NCBI GenBank assembly: GCA_016806645.1
Contig: JACSYO010001521.1
Coordinates: 558,501-622,500 of the forward strand
Direction of reading: 5' to 3'
Origin: Ophiodon elongatus
Lineage: Eukaryota; Chordata; Actinopteri; Perciformes; Hexagrammidae
Length of the DNA stretch: 64,000 nucleotides
Shown here: one piece after another, positions 1 to 11,470 of the stretch
How the letters are laid out: each line of letters opens with the position of its first letter
Position numbering within the stretch: the stretch's first letter is position 1
Translations under genes and position numbers: made by a program
Notes under the pieces: model-generated
What the model saw: only the letters and a program-made list of their open reading frames with translations
The model's database searches: none
Told to the model about the DNA's origin: nothing

Positions 1-410
1 ATGACTGACGTGACAAAATTTGCACGCAAAAAAGTTATTTGCATTTACATAGAGCAACCACAAGTTTATTTCTATAGCACATTTCGAAGATAAGCAATTT
101 AAAATCAACATGAAATAGCATAAAAACACTGTAAAAACTACGTGTGTAACGTAGACAAAATTAACCATTCGGTATGTACATCAGTTTTTGGGTCATGTTT
201 CAATGTGATTTCTGTACTATAGGAAAAACAAAAATAATGCAGAAAATATAAAAAAAATGTAATTTTGAAAATCTAAAACATTCAACAGTTGCTCATTGGC
301 CATAATTCTTACTTTAACGGTTGCGGCACTGAAATACTGTCATGTTGTCAATCAAAAATCAAAAATTACAAAAATAAGACAAATGACTGTAATGTAAATG
401 TAACCCGAGA
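1..410. other. AT-rich unique DNA, nothing recognised
   Basis: No reading frame, repeat or RNA signature can be supported here. The sequence is A/T-rich with scattered A runs and ends just before the hairpin that starts at 419. Confidence 0.5.
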
Positions 411-418
411 CCCCCCGT

Positions 419-469
419 ATCAGAAACACTGTATTGACCTCCCAGGCGGGTCAATACAGTGTTTCTGAT
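419..469. repeat. Perfect 21-bp inverted repeat with 9-nt loop
   Basis: The left arm (419-439) begins ATCAGAAACACTGTATTG and the right arm (449-469) is its exact reverse complement; the spacer is 440-448. The outward flanks do not pair, so the stem stops sharply. The folded RNA would be about 51 nt, shorter than most animal pre-miRNA hairpins and without the usual bulges, so a mobile-element end or a recent inverted duplication is at least as likely as a microRNA. I recognise no known miRNA seed. A 64-codon minus-strand frame runs through the hairpin but has no family resemblance I can identify. Confidence 0.85.
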
Positions 470-479
470 CGTGTCGCGC

Positions 480-3400
480 TCCATCATAAGACTAACCTGC
501 TGATAGGTCCTGACCTGGGCTGTAGTCAATGCTCCTTCATACACGTCAAGCACAACGGGTTAACTGAAATGCTCCGTGAAGACACATTGTGGCAAGGCTG
601 ACAACTTTGACCATAAACTTAATTCTGTATTGTCTATGATCGAGTGTGGTCATATAAATAGTGATGAATACTTCACATTAGTTATTTTTGCACAGTCTGC
701 ATCTGCAATGGCAGGCTGCCTGTGAAGAGAAGGACTCACCCTGCATTCTCATTTTATTTTGTTTGTCCAATCAACACATTGTGGTGATACCGTCGTAAAT
801 AAAATGTTTAAAGTGCTTCCACAGATGTATCCTACTTCAGGAGGACAGTGTCGGCTTACAGTAACGTTTGACACAGAGCGTTCAATGAGCTTGATTAACT
901 GGGATGAATTAGCAGTCTTCAGGGTAAAATGTGTGCACCAGAATTTCTTTTCCGCGCGTGAGTATTCATAAACAGCTCTTCTCAGGGTGCACTGAAAGGA
1001 TGTCGCAGACCGAACAAAACGTCCTGTAAGTAATGGGTCAATATGAATACGCATAACGTTACACCCCTCATAAAAACATCGTAGCTCAATGAGAGGCACG
1101 TGAACCTAGAAATGTTCGTAACAGTTACATTTCTTTATTTTTATTTTCATTCAGTACAGTGTGATGCAGACGTTTTTGAAATGTTACATATTTGTATAAT
1201 GACATTAGTTTAGTTAGACTATTTGTTTAGATTGTCAGCGTGTAATTGGACTAAGAGACAGCGTGCAGTCACATGTGTTAATATGAAAGACTTTTCACTT
1301 TCTTTACTGACTGATGTAGATTCTGGTTTCCTTTAAAGTTGATAGACTTAACATAAGTGCAGATGTCAGTGATATTTTTCTTCTAAAATATAGTTTGATG
1401 AATAAAATGAGCAGTGTGAGATTTTTGTTCAGTAAGAAGAGAATTAGCATTCTTTTTGAAGGTGAACTGTTTTATTTTATACTTTTCATGAATAAATTCT
1501 TGCCTTTGTCAGAGATGGAAATTATGGTCAGAATGCACCAAATTGCAACATAAAAAAATACCACAGCACAACCTGGACACCAGTAAAAGAAGTTCAATCT
1601 AATGTATTTAATCACCAGCACCCATGTGTCCAGTGTGAAACCAAAAATAAACAATGTGTTGTTATGGGTGTTGCGTTATTATTTCAACACAAAACATTAT
1701 CTTTTTTCTAACCATAAGCAAGTTGTTGCCTAAACCTGACCAATCGTTAACCTTGCGGCATTGTGCGTTTCTCCAAGCAAGATACAAAGCTGATATGAAA
1801 TATATTCATGAAACTAATTTTTTGGTTCACAAAAGGTTGACATTTAACGTATCTGTTTTTTCTTGCTACTGGGTTGGTCCACTCTAACTAGAAAGCTACC
1901 GTATCAACATACCAGCCAGAATAACCACCAGTCATAACTTCTGAGAAGGTTCGAGAATGTCATGAATTGGAAAAATAAGTTATCATGTTTCAAAGCCAGA
2001 TATCATCAACCCTGCGCCATTTTCAGTCCAACCAAACAACAGAAACCCGTTCTCCACTTCCTGTGTGGGCGTTAGCTTGTGTGAAAGTGTCTTAGACATG
2101 GTTGCAGTAGTGAGCTGTCACAAATATTAAACCAATCACAGCTTAGCCCTTCCACTAGATATTTACAGGAGAAAGTAGTCTTTTATTGTGTTAAAAAAGC
2201 AGTGTGACAGGAATATTCTTATTATTACCTTTTTGTATTTATTTGGTAAAACCAGAAAGTAGACATCAACAGGTACAAAAACAGTATGTAAATATTATCC
2301 GTATAGTTATTTGAGAGTCATACTGACCGATCAGAATCAGCTGCTGAATGGCCAAAACTAATAAAAAATCAATATTTTAGTTATGTAAATATTGCTGTTT
2401 ACAGTCTTTAAGCAAAGCTAAGCTAACTACCTCCTGGCAGTAGCTCCATAGTTGGCGTGCAGACATGAGTGGTGTACATCTTCTCATCTGAATCTCAATA
2501 ACAAGGTGAGAAAGTATATTTCCCAGACAACACGACTGAGATCGAAGCAGCAGATGATTTCTCATTGACATAATAGAAAATAAAGATATAATAATTTATT
2601 TTTGAAACATTTTGTAGCATAATTAGACATGACAAAAGGTTCACAAAACGTCATTGTCAGTTATCTTTTGTGTGATAGTTTTCAAAAAGAGATGGTTTTA
2701 TTGGATTTAGGGATTTATTTAACATTAAATTATAAATGAATCCAATAGATTTTATGTCCCAGTTGCAGACAACTCAATGTGGAACAAGGTTTGGATTCTT
2801 AATGAGCAAAGGACAGATTTCCACTATGACTTGGATGAATATTATCCTTTGCTTGACCATATAGTTTTTTGCTAAAAGCTTGGGACATGCAGTTCTCATT
2901 AGTTCCAATAGGATAGTTATGTTACATGTAGTTGATGCCTTTAAGATTCCTGAGGTTCAAGTCATTGGTTTTTTGGGATCAGACTTGTTGTCGGTGGGTG
3001 TTATTGCTTCATGCTGACACTTTTGTCACGACAAGAGCAAATCATTTCCACATACAGTGCAGCTTTTTGACTGTACTGACAATGTTGACTAGAGAAGGCC
3101 GATACTGTAGAAGAAGAAAGCCTCTCGGTTCCTTTGTCTTCCATCAACAACAGCTTCTAAAGCCAACGGCTGTAATTATTTCTCACCTTGTGTTTATTTA
3201 TTGTATTCAGAAACAACAAGATAGATTCAAAAGAAATTCATTCTCTTCAAAGGAAATTGATTGTTTTCCAAGAAAAGACAATCTGCTTCATCTTTGGCTG
3301 TATAGCAGTCAAGGGCAACAAATGGCAACACAGGGCAAACTTCTGTGAGTGGGCCCATTTCTGTGAGTGGGCATGTGAGTGTATTTATCTAGTTGATTAT

Positions 3401-5900
3401 ACAACTATAGGCCCACTCTCCCTACCTATACATGACATATGTATGTACTGTAGCGCAAAATTCCATTTGCTAGGCAGAATTTTCACTTATCTAGAAACAA
3501 CACACAATACTTGTTTATGCTTTTTCATGTAATCCTGCACCTTATTTACATTCAAAACCACAAAAAAACGAATTTGTACCTGAAACTCTTTCCAGATTAC
3601 TTAAGAATTGTAATATAGCCTAAAATAATTAGGCTTTGCTATTTATTCTTTATTGTCACTTAAATGTGTTTACCATAGTTTTTTTTCTGTGGACAAATCA
3701 GACAGTACAGTTTTAAACGTAAAGTTCTCTGTACAAGGGCTCTCCAATAAGTGCAACAAAACCACAAAACAAGTCAACAATACAATAACAATATTATTTT
3801 CCACCCATTGTACCACAGCTTTTATTTGTTTTTACTTTTTCTCCCCTTTTGCATCACAGCAGGTCATACCATTGTATTAAGACTGAAGCAGCCAATCATA
3901 TAATTCTTCCAGATTTGTATTTGAATTGAGAGCAACAATATAATTGCTAAAGAGGAGACTCGTAGTGATATTCCATAATTGCCATAGTTCCTCTGAACAG
4001 GCGGACATCTCTCCCTCTTTCTTCTAACCACAGGTCTACTTTCACATGTATTAACTGCTGGTTCGATCCTCTGCCTTCTTACATAGTGCTCAATGAATCA
4101 CCACATTTGCATGCAAACACGATTGCTTCTTATTTTGATGAAGAACAGGTGAATTGAGTCTTTTGAACATGAATAAAGGGATTATGATCTTCTGTATGCG
4201 AGTAGGTACAAAAAACAAAGATAATGAAGTGCCCGTCATCCCGAGCTCAAACTTTGTGAGGCATTTTGACACTCTTGTTAGCATGAAGAATGTCACCAAT
4301 AATGTTTACCTGATGTGTACATGTATTATGTACTATTATGTATTATTATTTTTGTGGGTGTACATTTTGGCCATGAAGTGCACACGAACCCATGGCAGTG
4401 CAGTCTGGATCCCCTTGTTTGGGTCTTTTCAGATTGAAAATGTTTATTGGTTTCTTCAACCAATATTTTAAGTCCATTAGCAAAAAACATCTTTTGCACT
4501 CCCGATCCTCAGTCATGTTCAAGACTTGCTACAAACATCCCAGCATCACATCTAAATTGTCTGCAGTACATTCCGATGAATTCATCTGTGGTTAATTCGC
4601 AAAATCTTTCTGCCTAAATTTGCATTCACGATTCTGCACAAAAAGTTGCCCCACAGGGCTCGACATTAATACTTGCCTGGGGCAAATAAACTCTGTGATC
4701 GGGTAAGTGGAATAACTGATTGTCCGATCAGGTGAAAAAAATTGTGAAAAAATGACTTTGATCTTCATTATATTCAGTAAATATATGCGATCAGCAGATC
4801 TGCTACATTGTGAATGACAAATCTGTTGAAATCGGCAAGAGGAAAGCTAGCTAACATGAGCTGTTAGCTGTTAGCAGCTGGTTGGCGGTCCTTGAACTGA
4901 CTAAATCAGACACATAGGCCTTTTTTAGATTAACTCATCCCATCATGCTGCACACAATCTCTCTAGTTCAGTCCTTTCAATGGAGCTAACAGCTAATATA
5001 TGGAGATTCCATTCACTAACATTATGGTGCGTTCAAGCTCAGTGAACAGTAAAAGTGAGTATTGGGCGAAGGTCAATTTAAACGGTATGTGTTCAAATCT
5101 AATCCTCTAAGATGCAGTTTTGGTGAGAACCTTGAACAAATACAGTAGTTTGTAGATGTTTTTCACAGCAATATAAAATAGATATTAGAGAGAGAATTAT
5201 AACCCTGGCAGCTGATGATACATAATTAAAACTACTAATTCCCCAAAAGCAAATATTTAAATACAATTCAATCATTTATTTCCAAATCATTTGAATTGTG
5301 TTTTTATGCAAATAACTACTATAGAAGACAATAACAGGATAACATTAAGATTAATTTTACATTTATTTTGCAGTCGATTTTCTGTTGATTTTATATTTTT
5401 AGGAATGAGCCTACATTTTCTATTTCAGACAATTAATTATCAGGCAAAAAAACATCTAAGCTACTAGCTTGAAGCTTAATGTCAAGCTCTTCCCCAGCAG
5501 CAAGACAGGGTCATGGAGGAGACACCACCACCAACATGGAGTAGGCTGACACTGACAGTGCAGTGCTAAGTAATGGCCTAATCACAGAGGACCTGTCTTA
5601 TGTCTTCTACTGCTAAGCTGTGATCATTGCAGAGGTCATCAGTGATAATGTTACACTGCAAAACCTTTTACACGTGTGTGTGTTTAAGGGAGAGGTGGAT
5701 GTTTCTCTGTCAACAGTGATATAGTCTGCTGTGCATGTATGTCTCTGCATTTAAAGTACTTGTGCAGACACTACTATACACACTCCTCCATTCTCTTGCT
5801 GTCTCGCACTGGTGTGCTGACACACTCACATACACACACGCAAATTCACACTCACAGTTTGATGAGCGCATGATGTGTGAGACCTGCCAGTGACCCAGAA
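480..5900. other. Non-coding unique DNA with minor repeats
   Basis: About 5.4 kb without a supportable gene. The longest open frames (minus 749-1099, 116 codons; plus 2932-3348, 138 codons) have no recognisable domain and no flanking splice logic, and I treat them as chance. Small items seen: a direct repeat of CTGTGAGTGGGC at about 3343-3372, and at 4655 the string CAGGGCTCGACATTAA, which resembles the terminus of a teleost hAT-like element, although no matching opposite end was found nearby. Confidence 0.5.
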
Positions 5901-5958
5901 GAGTGAAGTGAAGCACTTTGACAGTCAGAGTGTGTCTGTGTGTCATTGTGTGAGTGTC

Positions 5959-5960
<2 letters not shown>

Positions 5961-6056
<96 letters not shown>
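5961..6056. repeat. (TG)48 microsatellite
   Basis: Uninterrupted TG dinucleotides, preceded by a degenerate TG-rich shoulder (about 5924-5960). It is the first of four dinucleotide arrays in 700 bp. The reading frames that translate it as Cys-Val or His-Thr repeats are artefacts. Confidence 0.97.
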
Positions 6057-6057
<1 letters not shown>

Positions 6058-6084
6058 TATCACAGTCATAAAGTGTGGACTAGC

Positions 6085-6236
6085 CTTTTTGGAACAAAAT
6101 GGGAACACTTGCATGTCCCCATAAAGTAAATCATTTTACATTTAAGGGTGAATACATGGTTTAAGGTTAGGGTTAGGATTCATCAGATTGGTAGAGATTA
6201 CAGTCTCCAGGAAATTAATGAAGTAATGGAAACACA
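6085..6236 (+). repeat. Degenerate dispersed teleost repeat with telomere-like core
   Basis: The segment reads as a remnant of a widespread fish repeat built around GGGAACACTTG...GTCCCC, a stretch with GGTTAGGGTTAGG (about 6166-6178), and a following TG microsatellite. The telomere-like part is only about two units and is a normal component of this repeat, not an interstitial telomere. Recognition is from memory of similar teleost copies. A related degenerate copy appears near 35180-35300. Confidence 0.45.

Positions 6237-6238
<2 letters not shown>

Positions 6239-6302
<64 letters not shown>
6239..6302. repeat. (TG)n microsatellite
   Basis: About 30 TG units with isolated GC interruptions at both ends. 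It directly follows the degenerate repeat at 6085-6236, the usual arrangement for that repeat. Confidence 0.95.
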
Positions 6303-6378
6303 GTTGAGGAGATCCCAAAAGAGAATTTTAGGGCAGAGGAGGCCAAACAAGATCTCACCTTCCCTGTCCTCTCTTAAA

Positions 6379-6410
6379 CACACACACACACTCACACACA
6401 CACTCACACA

Positions 6411-6444
<34 letters not shown>

Positions 6445-6495
6445 CGCACAGGCACGCGCACACGCACGCGCACGCCCACCCACACACACACACAG
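6379..6495. repeat. Compound (CA)n / (GGCACA)n microsatellite
   Basis: CA and CACACT units grade into five to six GGCACA hexamers (about 6414-6446), then alternating CGCA/CACGC units and a final CA run ending at 6495. The graded unit change suggests stepwise slippage mutation in one array. Confidence 0.93.
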
Positions 6496-6603
6496 AGGTG
6501 ACATCTGGAGTGTTTCTGCCTCACTGCTGTTGTCCCTCTTCTGATTGGACTGACAGCTCTCTCTCTCTTTGTGTTTCATTTTCCCTTTTTCTAATAAAAG
6601 CTC

Positions 6604-6617
6604 TGTGTGTGTGTGTA

Positions 6618-6658
<41 letters not shown>
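6604..6658. repeat. (TG)n microsatellite with TATG interruptions
   Basis: TG repeats interrupted by two TATG units near 6615-6622. Confidence 0.93.
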
Positions 6659-6659
<1 letters not shown>

Positions 6660-7232
6660 AATGTATTATAATGCACTAGACAACTGATCTCTTTATATGC
6701 CATTAGCTGGTACTAATTAAGGAGCTGTTAATGTGCCAGTCGCCAGTATTTGTGTCACCTTCAATTACATACTTAGACCACTGAGCCATGCGTGTGTGTT
6801 TATGCTTTTTTCTGCACATACACATCGAAGGACAAATATGAACTTTCTTAACACAACCAGATAAGATGACATACTCAAATTAATTTGCAATATCTCACAA
6901 AACCTGTGTGAAAGATTCTGGACATTCAAAGCAGTATGGATAAGTTGTCAGAAAGCACTCCCCCTGAAGAGTGATGCACCTGAATCTCATCTAGTCATTG
7001 GCTATGCCAAGCCAAACATACACCCAAAACCACAGTCTCTACCTTATTTTAACGCAGGTGTTTTTGTAACCTTAATCTAGCGAGGGGGAGGACGCAAACC
7101 ACGGTCTCCGGTGTCGATGTACTGCGCTTTGTATTCCCAGAAAATCCTTACATTTTAGGAAAAACAAATTAGTAGTATGTCAATGCAATCTTGATGAGAC
7201 ATGGTTGGTTGTGAGTGACTTAGCAGTCTGCT
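6660..7232. other. Unique non-coding DNA
   Basis: I see no supportable gene or repeat between the microsatellite cluster and the transposon at 7240. Confidence 0.45.
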
Positions 7233-7825
7233 CACATACCAACCCGTTCTCACTCCCAACTCGTCAATACCGCCACCTGATACAATGCACAGACATAACA
7301 TTTGGCGTCCGTATGAGATACATACATGCTTTCAACAAACTCAAATGTAAACCCATCCGCGTCATTATGAAATGTCCAGAACTACTGATGAAGCAGAAAA
7401 AGCAAGAACATCTGTTTAAGGGTGGTGCTAGGTAATATTTGGATGTGACAAACAACACAGGAACCAAGTCAAAGTTCCTGTACTTTGCCTAACAACAGTG
7501 ACGATATCTTCCTAGACCATATTAAGTATGTGTGTTGCCTAAACTTAACCAAGTACTTTTGCTGGATAAGCAAACCTTTAACTTACATTGAAAGTTTATT
7601 TTGAGATTGTATGTATGTATTAAGCAGAAATTCTACATTTCCTGTGAATACAGAAGTTTATTTTGAAAAGAAACTGGGCATGTAACGAGCTAAAAGTGAC
7701 ACTTTGTCACTGACATGTCTAAACCTGCCACTAGAGGGAACGTAGAGCGTCATATTTTGAAGCGTAGGGCCACTGACCAAGCTGCAATATTTGATAAGTT
7801 GGGAGTGAGATTGTGTTGCACATAC
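7233..7825. mobile_element. 579-bp non-autonomous DNA transposon with TIRs and 7-bp target duplication
   Basis: Terminal inverted repeats of 28 nt lie at 7240-7267 (starts CAACCCGTTCTCACTCCC) and 7791-7818; 23 of 28 positions match, and most differences look like decay at CG sites. Directly outside both ends is the same 7-bp word CACATAC (7233-7239 and 7819-7825), as expected for a target-site duplication. The interior holds short broken frames (for example plus 7205-7435) with no transposase motif, so the element would need enzyme supplied in trans. The TIR and the interior motif GGGCCACTGACCAAGC are familiar from percomorph genomes, but I cannot assign a superfamily with confidence: 8-bp duplication groups such as hAT are near but do not fit exactly. 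Confidence 0.82.
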
Positions 7826-8820
7826 AGGTGTGTGTGATCATGTTTTTACTTTATAAAATATATTCATATTAGTTGTATGATTTACACGGTATTATTGATT
7901 GTGATTATAATTATAAACCCAAATGCTTAATAACACCAAAGGGCCCTAATGTAATGTAGCACATGTGTTTATGCCTGTACACGCTGCACAGTCCCCTGGT
8001 ACCTACAGTATTGCATCAACTGTACCCAGCAGAGGTTTACACAGCTCTGGAATAATCAGTATAACTACATATTTCACTAATGTATTGTCAAGTACAAAAG
8101 ATCCACTCCACTATAAACACTTCATGAAAACTGAAGTGTTTCGCTGCATGTGAAGTGTTTTCTCTGCTGGAAACAGCAGTGTGGGAGAAATGGGATTCTT
8201 GATCCAAAATTCCTACAAGCCTCCTTTATTACCTGCAGTTCAAATAATTTATCCCAGAATGCAGAGCACATTCATACTCATGACTATACCATGTTATTGT
8301 TGTTGATTATCTTCCTTTATTGCCTTCTGTTTCTTTGAATAGCAAATAAGGAAAATGTCCACATGTTTAGTTGTATTAGATGGAGAGCATGAAATTAATT
8401 CCAGAAGATTCAAAATGACACATTTTCACAGTCGAGGTGAATGAGGTAGGGTGTAGTTATTATTACATTAATTCAATAGTGGGCAAATGGAGGTGAGTCT
8501 CTGCTTATCACAACTTCCAACAACACATGTTATGCAAACTATTCAAATGCTGTAATTAAAGATCCACTTCATGTGTCCCTAGGGTGGTACTAGAGAAAAG
8601 AGCATGTACTCATTCAAATCAAATGCATGTGAGGACCATGAATTGATACTCTGTATATAGAGACATTTTTGCTTGATAATGGCACTAAAAGAGATTCACC
8701 ATCTCATGACCATGAATAATCAAGCTCAGTAGCGATGCAAATTACATCTATATTGGGTGATTCTGTACCTCAACATTTAGGTCCAATGCCAGCTTTGGTG
8801 CCAGTGCAGGTAAAAGTGCA
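7826..8820. other. Unique AT-rich DNA
   Basis: I find no supportable gene. Two 62-codon frames (plus 7965-8153 and 8150-8338) lack any recognisable feature. Confidence 0.45.
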
Positions 8821-8824
8821 CAAT

Positions 8825-9065
8825 ATTTATGTAGCGAAGTGGAGGTCAGGGAGGTGGACGGGCATGTAGTATGTCTGACTTTCATGCAGGACACCAGAGT
8901 TTGCATATTGTCATGAACCTGCATCAATGTCTGTTAATGAATGTTGATGTTAGTGTTAATTAATGAAGTGTCACCCTAACCATGCCTAACCTTTACCAAG
9001 CATTTAAAATGCCTAACCATGACCATAGCCCAAATACTGCAAAAAGTTAAATTAAGGAAAGGAAG
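8825..9065. repeat. Probable degenerate dispersed repeat
   Basis: The stretch GGTGGACGGGCATG...GACTTTCATGCAGGACACC followed by CCTAACC-rich sequence resembles a repeat I have met in other percomorph genomes. No termini can be placed from this single copy, so the limits are approximate. Confidence 0.3.
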
Positions 9066-9327
9066 GGCTGACTGACCAACATTTCCAAGTTGATATTGCA
9101 TTAATAAATAACAAGTACATTATCTTAAGGGTTATGCTGGTTACAATACACCAATCTTAATATGGCTACTTCAATACCTTTTAGCCAAATAACGTACAGT
9201 TGTTTTTAAGCTTGGATGATGCAAAAAGATGCCATCCAAATAATCAGCGGCCAGGTGGAAAGAGGCTACCCGAGTTTGTTCTCAGCTAGTGTGTTATGAT
9301 GTTACTCTTAAGGGACTGCGGTTCTTA

Positions 9328-9772
9328 ACTGTTGCTCAGTGGTGAGCAGGGTCGTCCTCCCATCAGTGTATGAATGTTAGTTAGTCCTGATGGGCAGGTG
9401 ACACCTTGCATGGTAGCTCCTCCCATCAGTGTGTGAATGTTAGTTAGTCCTGATGGGCAGGTGACACCTTGCATGGTAGCTCCTCCCATCAGTGTGTGAA
9501 TGTTAGTTAGTCCTGATGGGCAGGTAACACCTTACATGGTAGCTCCTCCCATCAGTGTATGAATGTTAGTTAGTCCTGATGAGCAGGTAACACCTTACAT
9601 GGTAGCTCCTCCCATCAGTGTATGAATGTTAGTTAGTCCTGATCGGCAGGTGGCACCTTACATGGTAGCTCCTCCCATCAGTGTGTGAATGGGTGAATGA
9701 TGTCATGTAGTGTTAAAGCTTTGAGTGGACAGAAGAGTAGAAAAGATCTATACAAGTACAGTCCATTTATGT
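9328..9772 (+). mobile_element. tRNA-headed SINE, copy 1, internally deleted and with expanded 63-bp array
   Basis: The head keeps a Pol III A-box-like segment (GCTCAGTGGTGAGCAGGG, about 9333-9350). After GTCGTCCT the sequence jumps straight into the internal repeat, so the B box and the following 150 or so bases seen in the other copies are missing. The internal unit starts at 9361, 9424, 9487, 9550, 9613 and 9676, exactly 63 bp apart. The 3' part (CTTTGAGTGG...TACAAGTACAGTCCATTTA) matches the other copies. TCCT lies at both edges of the missing segment in the longer copies, consistent with a microhomology-mediated deletion. This copy could not now be driven from its own promoter. Confidence 0.85.
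9361..9695 (+). repeat. 63-bp minisatellite inside SINE copy 1
   Basis: Five full units and a sixth partial one begin with CATCAGTGT and contain GAATGTTAGTTAGTCCTGATG, a GGCAGGTGACACCTT-like stretch and CATGGTAGCTCCTCC. The period is exactly 63 between all six starts and units differ by only a few substitutions, so the array is either young or homogenised. Confidence 0.95.
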
Positions 9773-10754
9773 ACATTAACTGTGACTTATGACTGATTGT
9801 TTTCTAGAAAAAGAAAACTAGTTCAGAGTTACAAACTGGATGTAGGATAATTAAATTGCGGGTTTTGCTAGCGCAGGGAAGGTTTTTTTTATCCGTTACA
9901 CTGTTTCTATGAATACGGGATAATATTTGAGAGATGTTCCATCCCACAGTGGCCTTGAGTGATTCATTCTACTTTGTGATAAGATTCTGGGAAACACTCA
10001 ACACAATAACAAATAAACCTTTGCTGTAAAAATAAAGTATTGAACAATTTGTAAGAATAAAAGATTGTAAGATGGAATTTCATACTGAAAAACAAGTTAA
10101 GATGTCCATTTTGTTTGCGAGAAATTAGTGTCACTGTTGTTTCCGGCGCTTCATCCTTGAATTCATCAGCAACTGGGAGAATTATATTTATAATCCTCAG
10201 AGAGAATAATTCCTGGCCAATCCCAGAGGTGGAGGTCTTTTAGATCCTGTGCACACGTAGCTGCATGTAAACAGGCTAATGATGGTTGCCGGCTGCAACA
10301 GTTTCCGTGAAAAGGACGTGAACCACAATGATTGAAATGCAGAATTTAAATTGCTGTGTGTGGTGAGAGAGCAAACACAAACACAAATGACAGTGTGTTA
10401 GGTGTTGCATTTCAAACAGACAATAATCCAACTAAAAGCTTACATCAAATTATTACCAGGCAAGTATTATAAAAGTATTAACATTTTCACCACAGACAAC
10501 TAGCAATTAATTCACATGCTGTTTATTTATTGTAAGCTGTGATCATAATTATTATCACACACTGTGTTTGTAATGCACTTATGATACCTTGTAATGCCTT
10601 ATAATTACTGAATGCCAAATATATAACTTTTTTAAAAGACTGCAACAAATGACAGCAGGAAACTCAGGGGTATAGTTGAAGTCCAAAATGCACATGTACA
10701 ATAGCAGACGCAATGATACACAATAATGTAGGAGAGAACATTAAAGATGCAAAG
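9773..10754. other. Unique DNA between two SINE copies
   Basis: No gene is supported. The part around 10130-10320 is richer in G/C and free of simple repeats, but I see no frame or RNA fold in it. Confidence 0.4.
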
Positions 10755-11057
10755 GCTACTGTGGTTCAGTGGTAGAGCAGGGTCGTCCTTCAATCAAAGG
10801 ATCACCAGCTCGATCTGCTAGCCCATGTTGATATGTCCTTGGGAAGACACTTGACCCCGATTACCTGTGCCTGTGTGTGAATGAGTATGAATGTTAGCTT
10901 CTCCTGATGGGCAGGTGGCACCTTGCATGGTAGCTCCTCCCATCAGTGTATGAATGGGTGTGAATCAGTGATGTCATATAGTGTTAAATAGCTTTGAGTG
11001 GTCGAAGACTAGAAAAGAGATGTACAAGTACAGATCCATTTACCATTTACCATTTAA
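10755..11057 (+). mobile_element. tRNA-headed SINE, copy 2, near full length
   Basis: The A-box-like GGTTCAGTGGTAGAGC (about 10763-10778) and a degraded B box (GCTCGATCTGC, about 10808) place a tRNA-derived Pol III promoter at the left end. The middle carries one 63-bp-type unit including the 7-bp block GCATGGT. The 3' body ends CTTTGAGTGGTCG...CATTTACCATTTACC. A tRNA-related head with a separate body and a short repetitive tail is the standard SINE plan. It lies 1 kb from copy 1 in the same orientation. The partner LINE supplying the reverse transcriptase cannot be named from here. Confidence 0.85.
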
Positions 11058-11362
11058 TAAATGACAGACCAGTTATTTATGGCCTCATTTTTCTTCAGCC
11101 ATTATAGTGTGCTGTTCATTTTAGCCAGTACTCATGTACACAGCCACTCTGTAGCGGTCAAAATGCTGCATTTTGATTTTAAGTCAAGCCACAGGTTCTG
11201 AATGACTGCAAGTAATGTCAATGTTTGACCTAATAAAAAAAATTCTACAGTATATCCAAAATATCACCACAAACAGCAATATGTACTTAATGCAACCGTC
11301 CCAATCTAAGACTTTGCTATTATTTGGTGGAAGCTGAGATCTTCTTTGGTTTTGCTTTGCAG
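11058..11362. other. Unique DNA, nothing recognised
   Basis: AT-rich sequence ending in a T-rich tract (about 11340-11360) that forms the acceptor-like signal before 11363. Confidence 0.4.
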
Positions 11363-11470
11363 ATTCTCCTGATCAAAGTTGACGTGCTGCTTCCTGTTGT
11401 GGTATAGAGCCAGAGGACTCACGGCATTCGGTAACTCCGCTGGAATTCACAGAAAGATCCAAGAACAGAG
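11363..11470 (+). other. Candidate non-coding exon (splice-bounded segment)
   Basis: A pyrimidine-rich tract ending TTTTGCTTTGCAG (to 11362) precedes, and AACAGAG|GTATGCG follows at 11470/11471, giving a 108-bp segment with acceptable acceptor and donor signals. All three plus frames contain stops, so if it is an exon it would be untranslated (5' UTR or lncRNA). It is richer in G/C than its flanks. Chance pairs of splice-like signals are common in 64 kb, so this is a hint only. Confidence 0.25.

Noticed and set aside
749..1099. 116-codon minus frame with overlapping 70-codon plus frame
   Set aside because: No domain; the stop lies before the nearest donor-like word, so it does not work as an exon.
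2932..3348. 138-codon plus frame
   Set aside because: Cys/His/Phe-rich without motif, no start context or splice support; consistent with chance.
6159..6180. Interstitial telomere repeat (TTAGGG)
   Set aside because: Only about two units, inside a known type of degenerate dispersed repeat.
9361..9695. CRISPR-like array of regular repeats
   Set aside because: The 63-bp units are contiguous with no variable spacers, lie within a SINE, and the sequence is vertebrate.
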